Shown: one piece after another, positions 24,927 through 34,987 of the stretch
Layout of the letters: every line of letters starts with the position of its first letter
Numbering within the stretch: position 1 is the first letter of the stretch
Assembly (NCBI RefSeq): GCF_022376445.1
Contig: NW_025955219.1
Span: 1 to 56,141, forward strand
DNA length: 56,141 bases
DNA from: Fomitopsis serialis
Taxonomy: Eukaryota; Basidiomycota; Agaricomycetes; Polyporales; Fomitopsidaceae
Direction: 5' to 3'
Made by a program: the position numbers and the translations under genes
The notes under the pieces: generated by a model
What the model was told of the DNA's origin: nothing
The model's database searches: none
Seen by the model: only the letters and a program-made list of their open reading frames with translations

Positions 24927-26731
24927 ATGGCCCAGCAGAAGCAAAAGCCCACCCTCGAGGGCGTCCACATCCGCTCCGCTGACGACGCCCACAAGGTCTT
25001 CTACGCCGTCATGCAGGACACCCTGCAGCCCATCACAAAGCGCCTCGACGCGGAGGAGCGCGCCGCCCTCAAGGCAGGCGACGTCTACGTCTGGGCCCGC
25101 CAGAGCCTCACCGGCGACGCCTACAGCCCACACATGGAGCGCTTCACCGAAGGCAAGTCCTGGACAGCCTCGCGTGTCCGAGATGTACGTCGTCACGTAA
25201 CGCGGATCCCCCGCACCCACGCTGACGCGCCGTCGATAGGACTTCCTCATCTACTACGAGATCCCCGAGAAGACGAAGGGACGGGGAGGCCCCGCTCAAC
25301 GAGCCGAGTATGTCCCTTCCAGCAGCCCGAACGCGTTATGCCCATACGTTTCCTAGGTCGTCGGAAAACCGCGTCGTTCGCCAGGGCGAGCACGACCAGT
25401 TCATCAAGCAGACGTACTCCGTCTATTGTAACGACCCCGCTGACGCGCAACCGTCGCCGGATGGAAAGCCAAAAGATCCAAAGAAGTGGCATCTCAGTGC
25501 GTCGTGTGCTCATCAGACGTCTTCCCCAGCGAACCCACGTTGCCCAGACGCGTACTTCACAAAACTAACGGAAGGCCAACTGAAAACGATCGACGACATC
25601 GAAGAACTGCGCGACCTCGTCGTCCCGGAGGGTATGTTCAGGAGTGCGCGGACGAGCAAGGCCGGCAAGAAGGGCGAATCCTCGCGGACGACCAGCAGCA
25701 CGAAACGGCAGTACGCGCCCTTCCCCTCGCGCTCGCAACTACCGCAGCCCTCGACAAGCTCCCAGTCACAGGCGTCCACAAGCGCGCTCCCGCCGCCTCC
25801 GCCAGCGCCCGTCCAAGCGATCAAACACGAGCCACAGCCCGGGCCCTCGACGTCCACGGACTACGAATACCCGCCCGACATGCAGCACTACCAGCAACAG
25901 CCGCACCAATACCCGCAACCCCAAGCATACCCGTCCGCGCAATACCCGCAGGCCGCGCAATACGAGCAGCCCGTCGGCTGGCCAGGCCCCGTCTCCGCAC
26001 TCCCGCCGGCACCCTCCTCCGACCGAGCGCCGCAGTACTCAATCCCCGCCGAGCTGCAGCCTCCGGTGAGTGGCTACGCCTATGAACCCTTCAACTACCC
26101 TTATCCGCCGCCGACGCCCTAGCTGCCCGCCGTACCCTTCCCCACGCTCCCCGCACCCGGGGGCGCGCCGGCGACGTTCCCGCCCAGCGACACGCTCACG
26201 ATGATCCCGAACCCCGACGACGACCCCTCCGGGCCCGCCCTCCCCGAAGCCATCGACGAGTACACCCCCGCGCCGATCCCGCCCGGCATGGCCTTCCTCT
26301 CCCCCAGCCACTCGCACTCGCACGCTTATGCGCACTCCGAGAACTACGTCTACTCCGCCAGCCCTCCGTCCCCCGCGCTCAGCCGCCGCAGCCACCAGTC
26401 GATGTCCCCCTCGCTCTCGGACGGCTCGAGCTCGTCCTCCTGGGGCTCGCCCTTGCAGTCGCGCTCCGTGGGCCTCGCCGCCAGCCCGTCGCCGTCCTCC
26501 AGCTACTCGCGCCAATCTTCGCCCGTCTTCGGCGCGGACGGGTTCCCCCTCACCGACGCGGGCCTCCCGTACATGCCCGCGCCGAGCCTGGAGGACATCC
26601 TCAGCCAGCGCGCCGCGCTCGGTCCTGCGCGGGTCGACCTTGCACCGCTCAGCTCGCTCAGGAGCCATCCGTACAGGCGCTGTCCCGCGGACGACCGCGC
26701 GCTGCGGCTGCTCGGGCCTGGCGCGCGGTGA
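24927..26731 (+). CDS. WOPR (Gti1/Pac2) family regulator, paralog 3
   Basis: The best-preserved and longest WOPR paralog. Exons 24927-25184, 25240-25307, 25357-25496, 25548-26065 and 26123-26731 give 530 residues. First half-domain (about 8-110): LQPITKRLDAEERAALKAG, VYVWARQ, RFTEGKSWTASRVRD, DFLIYYE. Second half-domain (about 125-200): FIKQTYSVYC, KKWHLNAYFTK, QLKTIDDIEELRDLVVPEG. The tail is Ser/Pro/Gln/Tyr-rich, with QYPQ-type and HSHSHSHAY repeats, probably an activation region. The start ATG has a good context (GCCATGG). The last intron (26066-26122) is 57 nt, phase 0, and free of stops until its own TAG acceptor. If retained, the protein ends after 19 extra codons (YAYEPFNYPYPPPTP stop), which read like the surrounding Tyr/Pro-rich coding sequence. 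Intron positions 1-3 match those of paralogs 1 and 2. Confidence 0.93.
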
Positions 26732-27540
26732 GGTCGGCGGTGCGCCCCGCAAAACTAACATACGCACTCGAACTCTCATGCACTCGCACGCACATATGGT
26801 ACACGGACACGGACACTCCGCGCTTTCGCACACCCACACCCTCGCATCAGACACAGAGAGAGAGCACTGAGATACACCGCACTATGTACTGCGCCCGATT
26901 TCCCCTCAGGTTCTGGTTTTGGTGCTTCGTTGTAGTCAAGCTGTATTATTATTTGTCGGTTCTCCCCCGCTGCATCGCATCACCCCTCGGATACTTGTTC
27001 TTCTACCGCACACGCACGACTGTCGCACCGTATTTGTACTACCACCACACGATACGATTCGGATGGGGCCTTTGGGCGCGACCCGTAGCGTCAGGACCCG
27101 GCCGGTGCCTCGCAGCGTATCGCGGATCCTTTCTGCGTGCCAGTGTTCGGGATCGCCCCCTTCTGCACCCGATGTCGACGTGCCGGCGAGCCGTGCCGCT
27201 GCGTCGTTCTCTGCGCCCCCGGCCCCTGTACGTCTGCCACGCGCAAGTGCTCCCGACAGATGGGGGACCTGAGCTCGACACGGCAGGTCGCGCCCTGTGT
27301 GCTCCGGGTCAGGCCTTCAGGCTTGTCGAGCTTGAGCTTGAGCGACTGGATGCGGTCTCGAAAGAATTGGTCCCGCTCTTCTCCCGCCCTGTCTGCCCAC
27401 CCCCTCCCCAGGGCCCCGAGCCCGCGTGCTCGGCACCCGCTCTCCTTTCGAGAATTGCATGGTGTCTCGCCCGGCGAGCACGCCGTGACGTGCGTGCCCC
27501 GGGCGCTGCGCTGCGCGCCCTGCGTTGTACATAATGTGTA
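26732..27540. other. Intergenic, 3' flank of WOPR3
   Basis: Presumed 3' untranslated region of WOPR3 followed by GC-rich sequence. The plus frame 26728-27534 (268 codons) is open, but its translation is of mixed low complexity and has no domain. No gene is called. Confidence 0.5.
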
Positions 27541-27604
27541 CAGTCATCTACCCCCTGGTGAGTCGCTACCCCCTGGTGGGTCGACTGCCTATCGCGGGTG
27601 ATAA
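27541..27604 (+). repeat. Left TIR of the MITE
   Basis: It contains two adjacent 18-bp direct repeats, CTACCCCCTGGTGAGTCG (27548-27565) and a copy with one A-to-G change (27566-27583). These are probably a doubled transposase-binding site. Confidence 0.9.
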
Positions 27605-28034
27605 GAGCCCGATTTGGTAATTCCCATCTTATCTATACTGAGATAACGAGGGGCGCGTCTACGGGCGTAGAGTCTGCATTGCTTGCAGGGCGACGAGAAA
27701 TTAGTGTACATTGACTACAATGAATGTACTGTACACGAAAATGCTGTAGGGTACAATATACACACATATGGATTCAGTCCCATAGTCGTTGGTAGAGAGT
27801 TGTGCAATCTTGAAGCTGGCCGACATCGCAACTTTGGTTTTTGCTGTACTGGTGCAGTCTCAACAGGCTATTCATATGATTGATACACCACTATATATGG
27901 ACAATTGCCTGAACTATACATGCTTGTAGACGAGTCCGTTTACATTACTAGCCCCGCCAACGGTGGGCCACGAACATCACGTCGGGCTTGAGATAAGCAG
28001 CGATCCCCGAGCGTCTAAGTTTCCCGATTTATCC

Positions 28035-28098
28035 TTATCACCCGCGATAGGCAGTCGACCCACCAGGGGGTAGCGACTCACCAGGGGGTAGATGACTG
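28035..28098 (-). repeat. Right TIR of the MITE
   Basis: Exact reverse complement of the left TIR, including both 18-bp subrepeats. TA follows at 28099-28100. Confidence 0.9.
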
Positions 28099-28100
28099 TA

Positions 28101-29726
28101 TGTACGCGCTGACCGCCCGCGCTGCACGCCACCCGCCCTCCTCGCGAAGCGTCCGGATCGCGTCTTCTTAGGGCGTAGCGTAGCACGCCGCGTGGCGCTG
28201 CGTCGAGGCCGTGGGGCTTGGGGCGCGTGCCGATCGGAAAAAGCGCGGAACTGCAGACGAGCGTGTCGTGATTGGCTCCGCGCGGCCAGGGACTCGCGCT
28301 GTCGTGCCAGCGACGAGACGTGCAGATAGCGTCGCAGCGCATCGCGATTGCTCGGAGGTAAACCTTCTTGTCAGTTTTCTCGGCCTTCCGTGGTGTGGCA
28401 TTTGGCGGAGTATGGTTGGGGACGTGCTTGTGCGTGAGCCGTGCGCGCTGGGCTGCGTGTGCTCAGGTGGGCCGCCGGGATCGAATCGATGAGCGGAGAT
28501 AGCTCGCTGGTCTGGGCGAGGGCGAGGGCGTTCCTGAAGTTCCGGTGTGGTGGTAACCATGCTATTCACGAACTGAATAGGACATGCCGCAGAATGCACA
28601 CACAGACGTGCCGATGCCGCAGAGCCTCTAGAGGGAGAAGTCAAAGGGCCACACGCGTTACGTAACCCCCGGGCGTTTCGACCGGACCAGCTGCCTGCCT
28701 CCTGGCCTGTCGTCGCGGCCGACACATTGATCTTCACAGCCGCTGAGTTTCGAAGTGCGCAGTGCGTTGCTCAGATGTTCGATCGATGGCCTGCTCCAGA
28801 GCAGCGAACGCCGATGAGTGCGGTACGACCGCGCGTGCGCAGTGGTGCGAGTGTGGTTTGGGTGATGCGGCGGCGATGGTAGCGTGTCATTCAGTCGTTC
28901 ATTCAGTACATAGTGTCGGCAGAGAAAACGCACTGCATGGAATGTCTGGGCGCTGGCTATTGCTTGCGAGCGCGACCGTGACACCAGCTGCCAGTGTGTC
29001 TCGTAGCGAGGACCCTGACTAGCCAGTGCTGAAACCCCGTGGCTGGAACCTGCGCAAGTTCTATCAGTGCATCTTGGGCGGTCTTGGCCCATTTAGCGTG
29101 GACAACGGTGGGGGCAGAAACGCGGCCGTACCTGCTCGGAACATGCGTCGGTTGATAACCACCAGCGAATCGACGCTACGGGTCCAAAAAGCCCCGCAAC
29201 GCTTCACAAGCATTTGTGGATTATGACCGGGCAGCGGGAACTACGTCTGATTCGATTGGCGTTCCGTAGGCAGACGGTAATACCTTGTTTTTGATGAGCA
29301 CCGGCGGCACGACCGATGGCGGCTGGCTGGCCTCCACGGCCTGTGGCAAGGAGCCGCGAGCGCGGCGGGCGGAGGGTCCGGGCCGCACGTGGCGCGAAGG
29401 ACGCGCTTGCCATATGCGGGTGATGGGCTCGGGTGTGGCACCGCGTCCGCATTGTCCACGCCCCTTGTCCTCGACGGCCATCGCGAGGTCAGTCGTCGCC
29501 GAATCGACTCTGGTAATATTGCATACACATCTGTGCGAGGCACGCGCACAACCGACCCCCGCCAGTGGGAACATCCACCTCTATTCGGCCGCAGTCGTGC
29601 GCAGGCGCGCACCCCAGGTTCGTCATACCGTGCCATCAGCTCTGGGCAGTCCGCCTGATGCGCGTCGGTCTCTTGGACAAGCTAACGAGCTCCGCAGGAC
29701 GCGCACATCCTCGCTAGCTCACCGCG
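28101..29726. other. Intergenic, upstream of the F-box gene
   Basis: No gene recognised. Open frames (up to 189 codons, minus 28168-28737) are overlapping and Arg-rich without domains. The right end is the promoter and leader of the F-box gene. Confidence 0.5.
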
Positions 29727-31280
29727 ATGTCCGATGCCTGCGGGCTGGTGCGTCTCCTGAGACCCGCGCCGCGAACGGACCACTCGAGCCTCCCGCCCGA
29801 ACTCTGGCTTGAGATCTTCCGGTACGCAACATACGTCCCGCGCGTCCGAGGCCTCAGCCCCGGAGACCCGTTCGAACCACAACGCCCCTCCAACTATGCG
29901 TGGGGAGTGAACACCCCTGTCTCGTCACTCGCGACAAAGCGAAACCTCGTCCTCGTCTGCCGGCCCTGGTACTGTCTCGCGACGGAGCTGCTGTACGAGC
30001 ATGTCGTCATCAGCAGCCGGCGACGCGCCTTTCTGCTTCATCGGACGCTCAACCACAGCGATCGCACGGTCCGAAGACTGCGCGCGCGCGGCGAGACCTC
30101 AGAGGGACTCGCGCGATGGGTCCGACACGTTGAGATACATGACTGTGCCCGGACGTCGAAGTCGCTTCATTTCTGGTCAGCAGTCGCGGCCATCCTTTCC
30201 CTCCTTCCGAACCTACACGTGCTGAGCGGCATCTGGGAGCGACCGCTGGCCAAGAACCTTCTGGAGGTGTTCTCGCGGTACCTCACGAGCTCGATTCAGG
30301 GTTTGTATTGGGACGAAGGCCTCGTTCCAGAGGGCGAGCCCTCGCTCCTCTCGGCCGTGTTCCTGCCAAAGTACCAATCACTTCGTGTGCTGGACATCAG
30401 GAAGCTGCGACTCGAGGATCCGGACAGTTTCCCGACAGACACGACATCCACCATCTCCTTGCCCTCGGTCGTGGATCTGCTACTCCCAACATGTCCCGCC
30501 GTGCTGGGGTTCGCGCGCAAGCTCGACCTGCCCCGTCTCAACCGGCTGGTTCTGGACGCAGCGAATCTGCGCCGGAATAGCTCCTCGTACGTCAGCTCGT
30601 CCTTGAACAAGCTTCTCGCGAGGCACGGGCCGAAGATCACCACCCTCGAGCTGCTCCCGATGACCTCCCTCTCGTACCAGGCCTCCCCGATCAGCATCAC
30701 CACATTCCTCCAGCCCGACGTCTGCCCGGCGCTCGAGACGTTCGTCTTCGACTGCCGCGAGAGGCTGCTCAGCGCATGCTCCCCGCCGCCCTCATGCCTC
30801 CCGTCCAGCCCCGCGCGCCCAGGCGTCGACACGCGCCCGCCGCCCTCCGCACCTCCGACCCCCTCCCGCAACGCGCCCGAGCCCGAGCTGCGCTCGCCGC
30901 ACCGCAACCTCCGCCGCATCGGCATCCGCGGGATGGGCATCTCGCGGCTATACCCGAACCGCCCGAGCCACGCGCAGGCGCACCTGCAGTCCTTCCTCAA
31001 GCACCGCGCGCTCTTCCCCGTGCTCGAGACCGTGCGCACGCTCGGCTTCCTCGTCGACGCGTGCACGGACCCGTTCGCGCGCGACATCTTCATCTGGTGG
31101 ACGGAGAAGTTCGAGGAGCACGGGCTGGACCTGCAGGACGGCGAGGGCGTCGTGTGGCTGTACACGGACCCTGTGGACGGGAGGCAGGACGTCGTCGTGG
31201 AGGAGGAGATCGTCGCGGACGACTGCGCGAGCTTGGTGCACAAGAGCGATGCGGGGGAGGTGCAGGCGGTGAAGGCGTGA
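29727..31280 (+). CDS. F-box domain protein
   Basis: Single-exon gene of 517 residues. An F-box-like motif lies at about residues 20-65: SSLPPELWLEIFRYATY, then, after a loop, LVLVCRPWYCLATELLYEHV. This is the standard layout of the very large Agaricomycete F-box family, whose members link variable substrates to SCF ubiquitin ligases through Skp1. The rest has irregular leucine-rich stretches (ILSLLPNLHVLSGI, LRVLDIRKL, NRLVLDAANL) consistent with a degenerate LRR fold, a Pro/Ser-rich linker at about 350-385, and a C-terminal part with HRNLRRIGIRGMG and ETVRTLGFL. The start ATG is the first of the frame, and no intron is needed. The substrate cannot be inferred. No close paralog lies in this window. 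Confidence 0.87.
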   Translation: MSDACGLVRLLRPAPRTDHSSLPPELWLEIFRYATYVPRVRGLSPGDPFEPQRPSNYAWGVNTPVSSLATKRNLVLVCRPWYCLATELLYEHVVISSRRRAFLLHRTLNHSDRTVRRLRARGETSEGLARWVRHVEIHDCARTSKSLHFWSAVAAILSLLPNLHVLSGIWERPLAKNLLEVFSRYLTSSIQGLYWDEGLVPEGEPSLLSAVFLPKYQSLRVLDIRKLRLEDPDSFPTDTTSTISLPSVVDLLLPTCPAVLGFARKLDLPRLNRLVLDAANLRRNSSSYVSSSLNKLLARHGPKITTLELLPMTSLSYQASPISITTFLQPDVCPALETFVFDCRERLLSACSPPPSCLPSSPARPGVDTRPPPSAPPTPSRNAPEPELRSPHRNLRRIGIRGMGISRLYPNRPSHAQAHLQSFLKHRALFPVLETVRTLGFLVDACTDPFARDIFIWWTEKFEEHGLDLQDGEGVVWLYTDPVDGRQDVVVEEEIVADDCASLVHKSDAGEVQAVKA

Positions 31281-32767
31281 GCGGGTGCGGTGCGCGGCGA
31301 GGGCGAGAACTTGAAGCTCCAGGTAAGTGGAAGAACCCCATCCTACGATATTGTAACCATGAATCCAGACCGCCATGTATCATTTTCACTGCATTCACGG
31401 ACTACACTACGCATAGCTGCACAACCTTCCTTTGGTTCGACACACGCTATGCACTGCAATTAGCTTTCAAGGTCGCTACATTACGTTCGAGATGATAAAA
31501 CATGGATGACTGTCTGAGTGGTGATATTCCGAAAGGGGAGTTGCAACACTCGGTCTCACGCCGCTGCCCGCTCATCGTTCGCCTCTGAGGAAATCACAGT
31601 CTGCTTCTGACTGCTTCGACATACTTTCACCCGAATATTACGGAAGTGGTATATCCCTTGAACACGCTCGGCTCGCAGCGCAGGCTAGCACTCTAGATCC
31701 CATCCGACATTAGAACTCGGCAATTGCTCACAGAAGATCTGATTAAACCTCTCTGTCCTTTGCTGTCCTCTCCTTGTCCGCCCGTTTGCCAGTCAGACTT
31801 GAACGAGCAATCCTTCGGAGCGCATGTGGGTCCGCTACGCCGTGACTTCAGTGGCCAAATATGGTTGGACGCTGACCAAATCTAGCATGCCCGAGGCGAT
31901 CACCGATGTGACCGCCTGCGACGGTCCGACTCGGTGCTTCTCTGAGTTATACGCTTGTTATGCACCTCCGGACGACCTCTCGCCATTGCGATTAATATTC
32001 TTGCGGTATCCGAGGCCGTGGCAGACTTCTCTTGTGCGCAAATGCGTGCTGACATATGGGTTGTGCGGAGAGCAAGACGTCGGCGGACGGGGCTTCCGTT
32101 GATGCACTCTCCCACTCGTTCTTCTCCTGGTCCAGCTTCGCAGCGCTGGGAGCTTCTCAATAATCACGATCACGATGGGCGCGCTTCTAGGTATTGCGTT
32201 CAGGCTTCAGCTTCAGAGCTTCAAGTTTGAAGTTAGACGAGTGATGGGTCGCGGGCGGCGCATGGGGTCACTGTGATTCAAGTCGGAAGACATGGTATGT
32301 ATGTTGGGTGGGGAAGCGGGGTGGGTAGAAAACGATCATCTGAATCGAGAATCCGAAGCCCACGAAGACCAGTGGACACTGAGTCTGGAAGCCTAGGCTT
32401 GAGCGCGCGCAATGCATTGACTTTCCGAGATGCTACATTACAAGATGGTGTCTTTCTGTACGTTGTATAATGGACAATGGGGACGCGATGGGATTCCTAT
32501 GCAATGATTTTCTGACGATGATCAATATATGAAACAGCAGATGAGGACATGCGAGCGATTACGAGGGTGGACGGATAGCGCGGATGGGGCACACAGATAG
32601 ATGACCGCGAGACATGACAAGCAGGCCCCAGGGTGAGACAGGACGTGAGACGTGGTGTGGAAAGATAACCAGAGGAGGAAAGGTCCGCAGCAAAACGACA
32701 TGACAGCGACGAAGGCGCAGAAGCCCTTCGGATCCACGAGGAGGGGTAGGAGCCGGGAGGTTGGCCA
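31281..32767. other. Intergenic between convergent F-box and TFIIA genes
   Basis: Holds the 3' flanks of the two genes. Frames of at most 92 codons were seen, and no RNA gene, repeat or further coding sequence was recognised. Confidence 0.5.
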
Positions 32768-33927
32768 CTACCACTCGAATTCCCTGTATACATAAGGTTT
32801 GAGATACCGATACCGACACGCGAAGCACACTCGACGTCACGTACCCTGTGCACTTCGCGAAGAGGTAGTCCTTCCCGTTGATGTGGATCATCCCGTCCTT
32901 GAGGATGCACTTCCACTTGTTTTTCACACGCGCGACCTGATACGCGTCGTCAGCATACAGATCCATGCATCGGCGAGAAGATGAGATGCAAACCTTGTCA
33001 TATGTGCAAAACACGATGTCTTGCTCCGCCGAGCTCGCCATCTCGTTCACTTCTTCGTTGTCAGAATCAGAGTCATCGAGATCGCTGTTGATGGCCTCGT
33101 CATTATCCGGCTGCGAAGTACTCTGGGTGGGCTGCGGAAGCGATGGATGCAGGGACCGCGGTGCGTAGCCTTGGCTTGGCGGGGGAGACGACGACTCCGA
33201 CGACGATGAGGACGGACCATCAAGCTGAGGAACCCTTGGCAGCGAAGACGGTCCATCAGCCTGCGGTATGCGCGTCTGCGGAGGCTGCTGATGCTGCGCT
33301 GCGGGCGGGTACCTCGCCGTCGGGGGCGGTGGCGGGTGCGTCGGGTATGTCAGGCCGTTGGGCGGACGTGCACCCGGAATCTGCGGGCCTGGCAAGGGGG
33401 CCATCGCGTAGGGGGAATGATGAGCCATGCCCTGGCTCAGCATGTACCTCGTGTCGACGGGTTCGGCCTTGACCTGTGGACCGGCCGGTGGTGGTGGTAC
33501 ATGCGGGTGCTGGTAAGCACTCGGCGGGGGCGGGTAAGGGCTAGGTACACCTGGAGCATGGGGGTGCGCATGCATCGGGTGTGGAGGATAAGCTGGATGG
33601 GTTGGATGGGGATTTGCCGTAGGCGCAGGAGCAGCCTGGTTGTCGAACTCGGCGACATGTGAAGCGATGACCTTCTTCTCCCATCTCTGCACGACGCATA
33701 CAGTTTGGGCAAAACATGGGGACAGAAGTTACTCGGTACTCACGTCCTGGAGATCATGGAGAACGTCTTCGGAGACGCCGTATTCGTCAAACTCGGGTTT
33801 TATGCTCGCAATCACATCGTCGATGACGGCGCGGTAGATGGCGGGCTCACGAGAGGCGGACGTCACTCACACTGTATGCGACATGAGACAACCGCGGTGA
33901 GCAGCTCACCACTATTTTATTCGACAT
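32768..33927 (-). CDS. TOA1: Transcription initiation factor IIA large (alpha/beta) subunit
   Basis: RNA polymerase II general factor that pairs with the small TFIIA subunit and stabilises TBP on the TATA box. Exons, minus: 33927-33910, 33845-33744, 33686-32994, 32936-32845 and 32783-32768, giving 306 residues with no frame break. The N-terminus MSNKIV|PAIYRAVIDDV and the helical region to RWEKKVIASHVAEF form the four-helix-bundle half. A long Pro/His/Gln-rich linker follows (about 60-200), then an acidic stretch (DLDDSDSDNEE). The C-terminal beta-barrel half reads QDIVFCTYDKVARVKNKWK..LKDGMIHINGKDYLFAKCTGEFEW, the near-invariant TFIIA signature. The terminal EFEW sits on a 16-nt last exon. 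The first exon codes only six residues. It is divergent from a small coiled-coil gene. Confidence 0.96.
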
Positions 33928-34464
33928 AGCTCAACGTCAACGCGCGGCTGCTCCCGGGACCGTCGACAACAACGAGCTCGAAGGGCGGCGTGGCGTGGTG
34001 GAGGTGGGAGGTGAGGGAGGTGCATTTATACAAGGTTGCGATAGCTGGAAGGGTTCAGACTCCGCCCCAATCCAGGTCTCCTGACCAGATTCTCACGCAC
34101 GGACCACCCACCCGTCAACGCGTCAGCCGTGCACCGTCAGGCTGGCAGTGGCTGTTATGGCTGCTCCATGGAGCTGTGGGCCAACAGTGGACTTGCTCCT
34201 CGTGAAGCGTTCATAGTCAGGGACACCTAACCAATTTGTAGGACGCGCTGCTGTCGTGCAGAGGGGAGCCAAGATATGTACCCACTGACGTAGCAAAGCC
34301 ATCTGTACATAAGTGCACCCGGTAAGTGGCCGATCGTCCCATATACACTCTCCCAGGTCTTGTCCGTATACCCATCTGCAAGAACGCACTTTTGGTACGT
34401 ATAAGGTTGCCCCGCATATCAGGTGTGGCGGAGGCACTGAAATATGCGTTTACATCCTTCAGAC
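33928..34464. promoter_or_regulatory. Shared upstream region of TFIIA (minus) and the coiled-coil gene (plus)
   Basis: 537 bp separate the two start codons. No coding sequence is convincing here, and I saw no clear TATA box for either gene. Promoter function is inferred from the divergent layout. Confidence 0.45.
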
Positions 34465-34987
34465 ATGCCTTTGTTCCACTCATCAAACCCCGAACCCCAG
34501 CCTGCCCCGGCCCCGACCCCGACGGAGGAGCCTCAGCGTAGTCGCAGCCTTTTCTCGCGTCGCGGCAACAGTCCGGATGCTACCCCTTCTACGAATGGCT
34601 CCACGACCGGTACCGCTAGTACCAAGTCTAGTGGTGGCTTCTTCAGCCGCCGCCGTTCGTCGTCCTCTGATGACCTGAACGATATCAAGCACGAGCCTTC
34701 CGTCGTCACAGCGCGCCAGAGAGTGGCTGACGCAGAGGCGGCTGAGCGCGAGGCCGACAGGGCTCTCATACAGGCACGCGCGGCTGTGCGCGGTGCCAGG
34801 GAGCACGTCAGATTGCTTGAACAGGAGGCTATCGAAGAGTGGGTCGCTATCCCTCTCCGCTATCCTTGCGGCCTGGCGATCAAATGATGCTAATATTTCC
34901 TTTTGCAGAGCCAGACGTGCGAAGGCCAAACAGGCCGAGGCCAAATCGATTGGCAAGGGCGCGAAGGCTCTCGGCAGGCATGGCTGA
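34465..34987 (+). CDS. Small coiled-coil protein of unknown function
   Basis: Not assigned to a named family. Exons 34465-34838 and 34909-34987 (70-nt intron, TTGCAG acceptor) give 150 residues. The N-terminal half is disordered: Pro-rich, then two similar blocks RSLFSRRGNS and GGFFSRRRSSSSDD, each an aromatic pair followed by Arg and Ser, possible phosphorylation sites. From about residue 78 on it is one long Ala/Glu/Arg helix (VADAEAAEREADRALIQAR and onward) with coiled-coil character, continued across the splice as EEARRAKAKQAEAKSIG. It ends KALGRHG. An in-frame ATG at 34444 would add seven residues. Clean splice borders in a helix that continues in frame make a real gene likely. Confidence 0.75.

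Larger units (their letters stand above)
27541..28098. mobile_element. MITE, Tc1/mariner/pogo type, with perfect 64-bp TIRs and TA duplication
   Basis: Non-autonomous DNA transposon of 558 bp. The two 64-base ends (27541-27604 and 28035-28098) are exact reverse complements, begin CAGTCATC, and are flanked on both sides by the dinucleotide TA (27539-27540 and 28099-28100). A TA target duplication with CAGT-starting ends is the hallmark of the Tc1/mariner/pogo superfamily. The 430-base interior is AT-rich compared with its GC-rich flanks and encodes no transposase; its longest frame is 66 codons. Identical TIRs mean a recent insertion, so a transposase source is probably present elsewhere in this genome. 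It inserted between WOPR3 and the F-box gene. Confidence 0.9.

Noticed and set aside
26039..26854. 271-codon minus-strand frame opposite WOPR3
   Set aside because: Antisense shadow of the Ser/Pro-rich WOPR3 tail; Arg/Gly/Val-rich with no start context or domain.
26732..27534. Plus-strand 268-codon open frame after WOPR3
   Set aside because: Begins in another frame inside the WOPR3 tail, no domain, and it runs up to the MITE insertion; more likely 3' untranslated and GC-rich spacer.
29868..29886. B-box-like string (GTGGTTCGAAC on the minus strand)
   Set aside because: Lies inside the F-box coding sequence and has no A box or tRNA folding around it.
30296..31243. 315-codon minus-strand frame opposite the F-box gene
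   Set aside because: Antisense shadow; the plus-strand frame is longer and has the F-box motif and a coherent protein composition.
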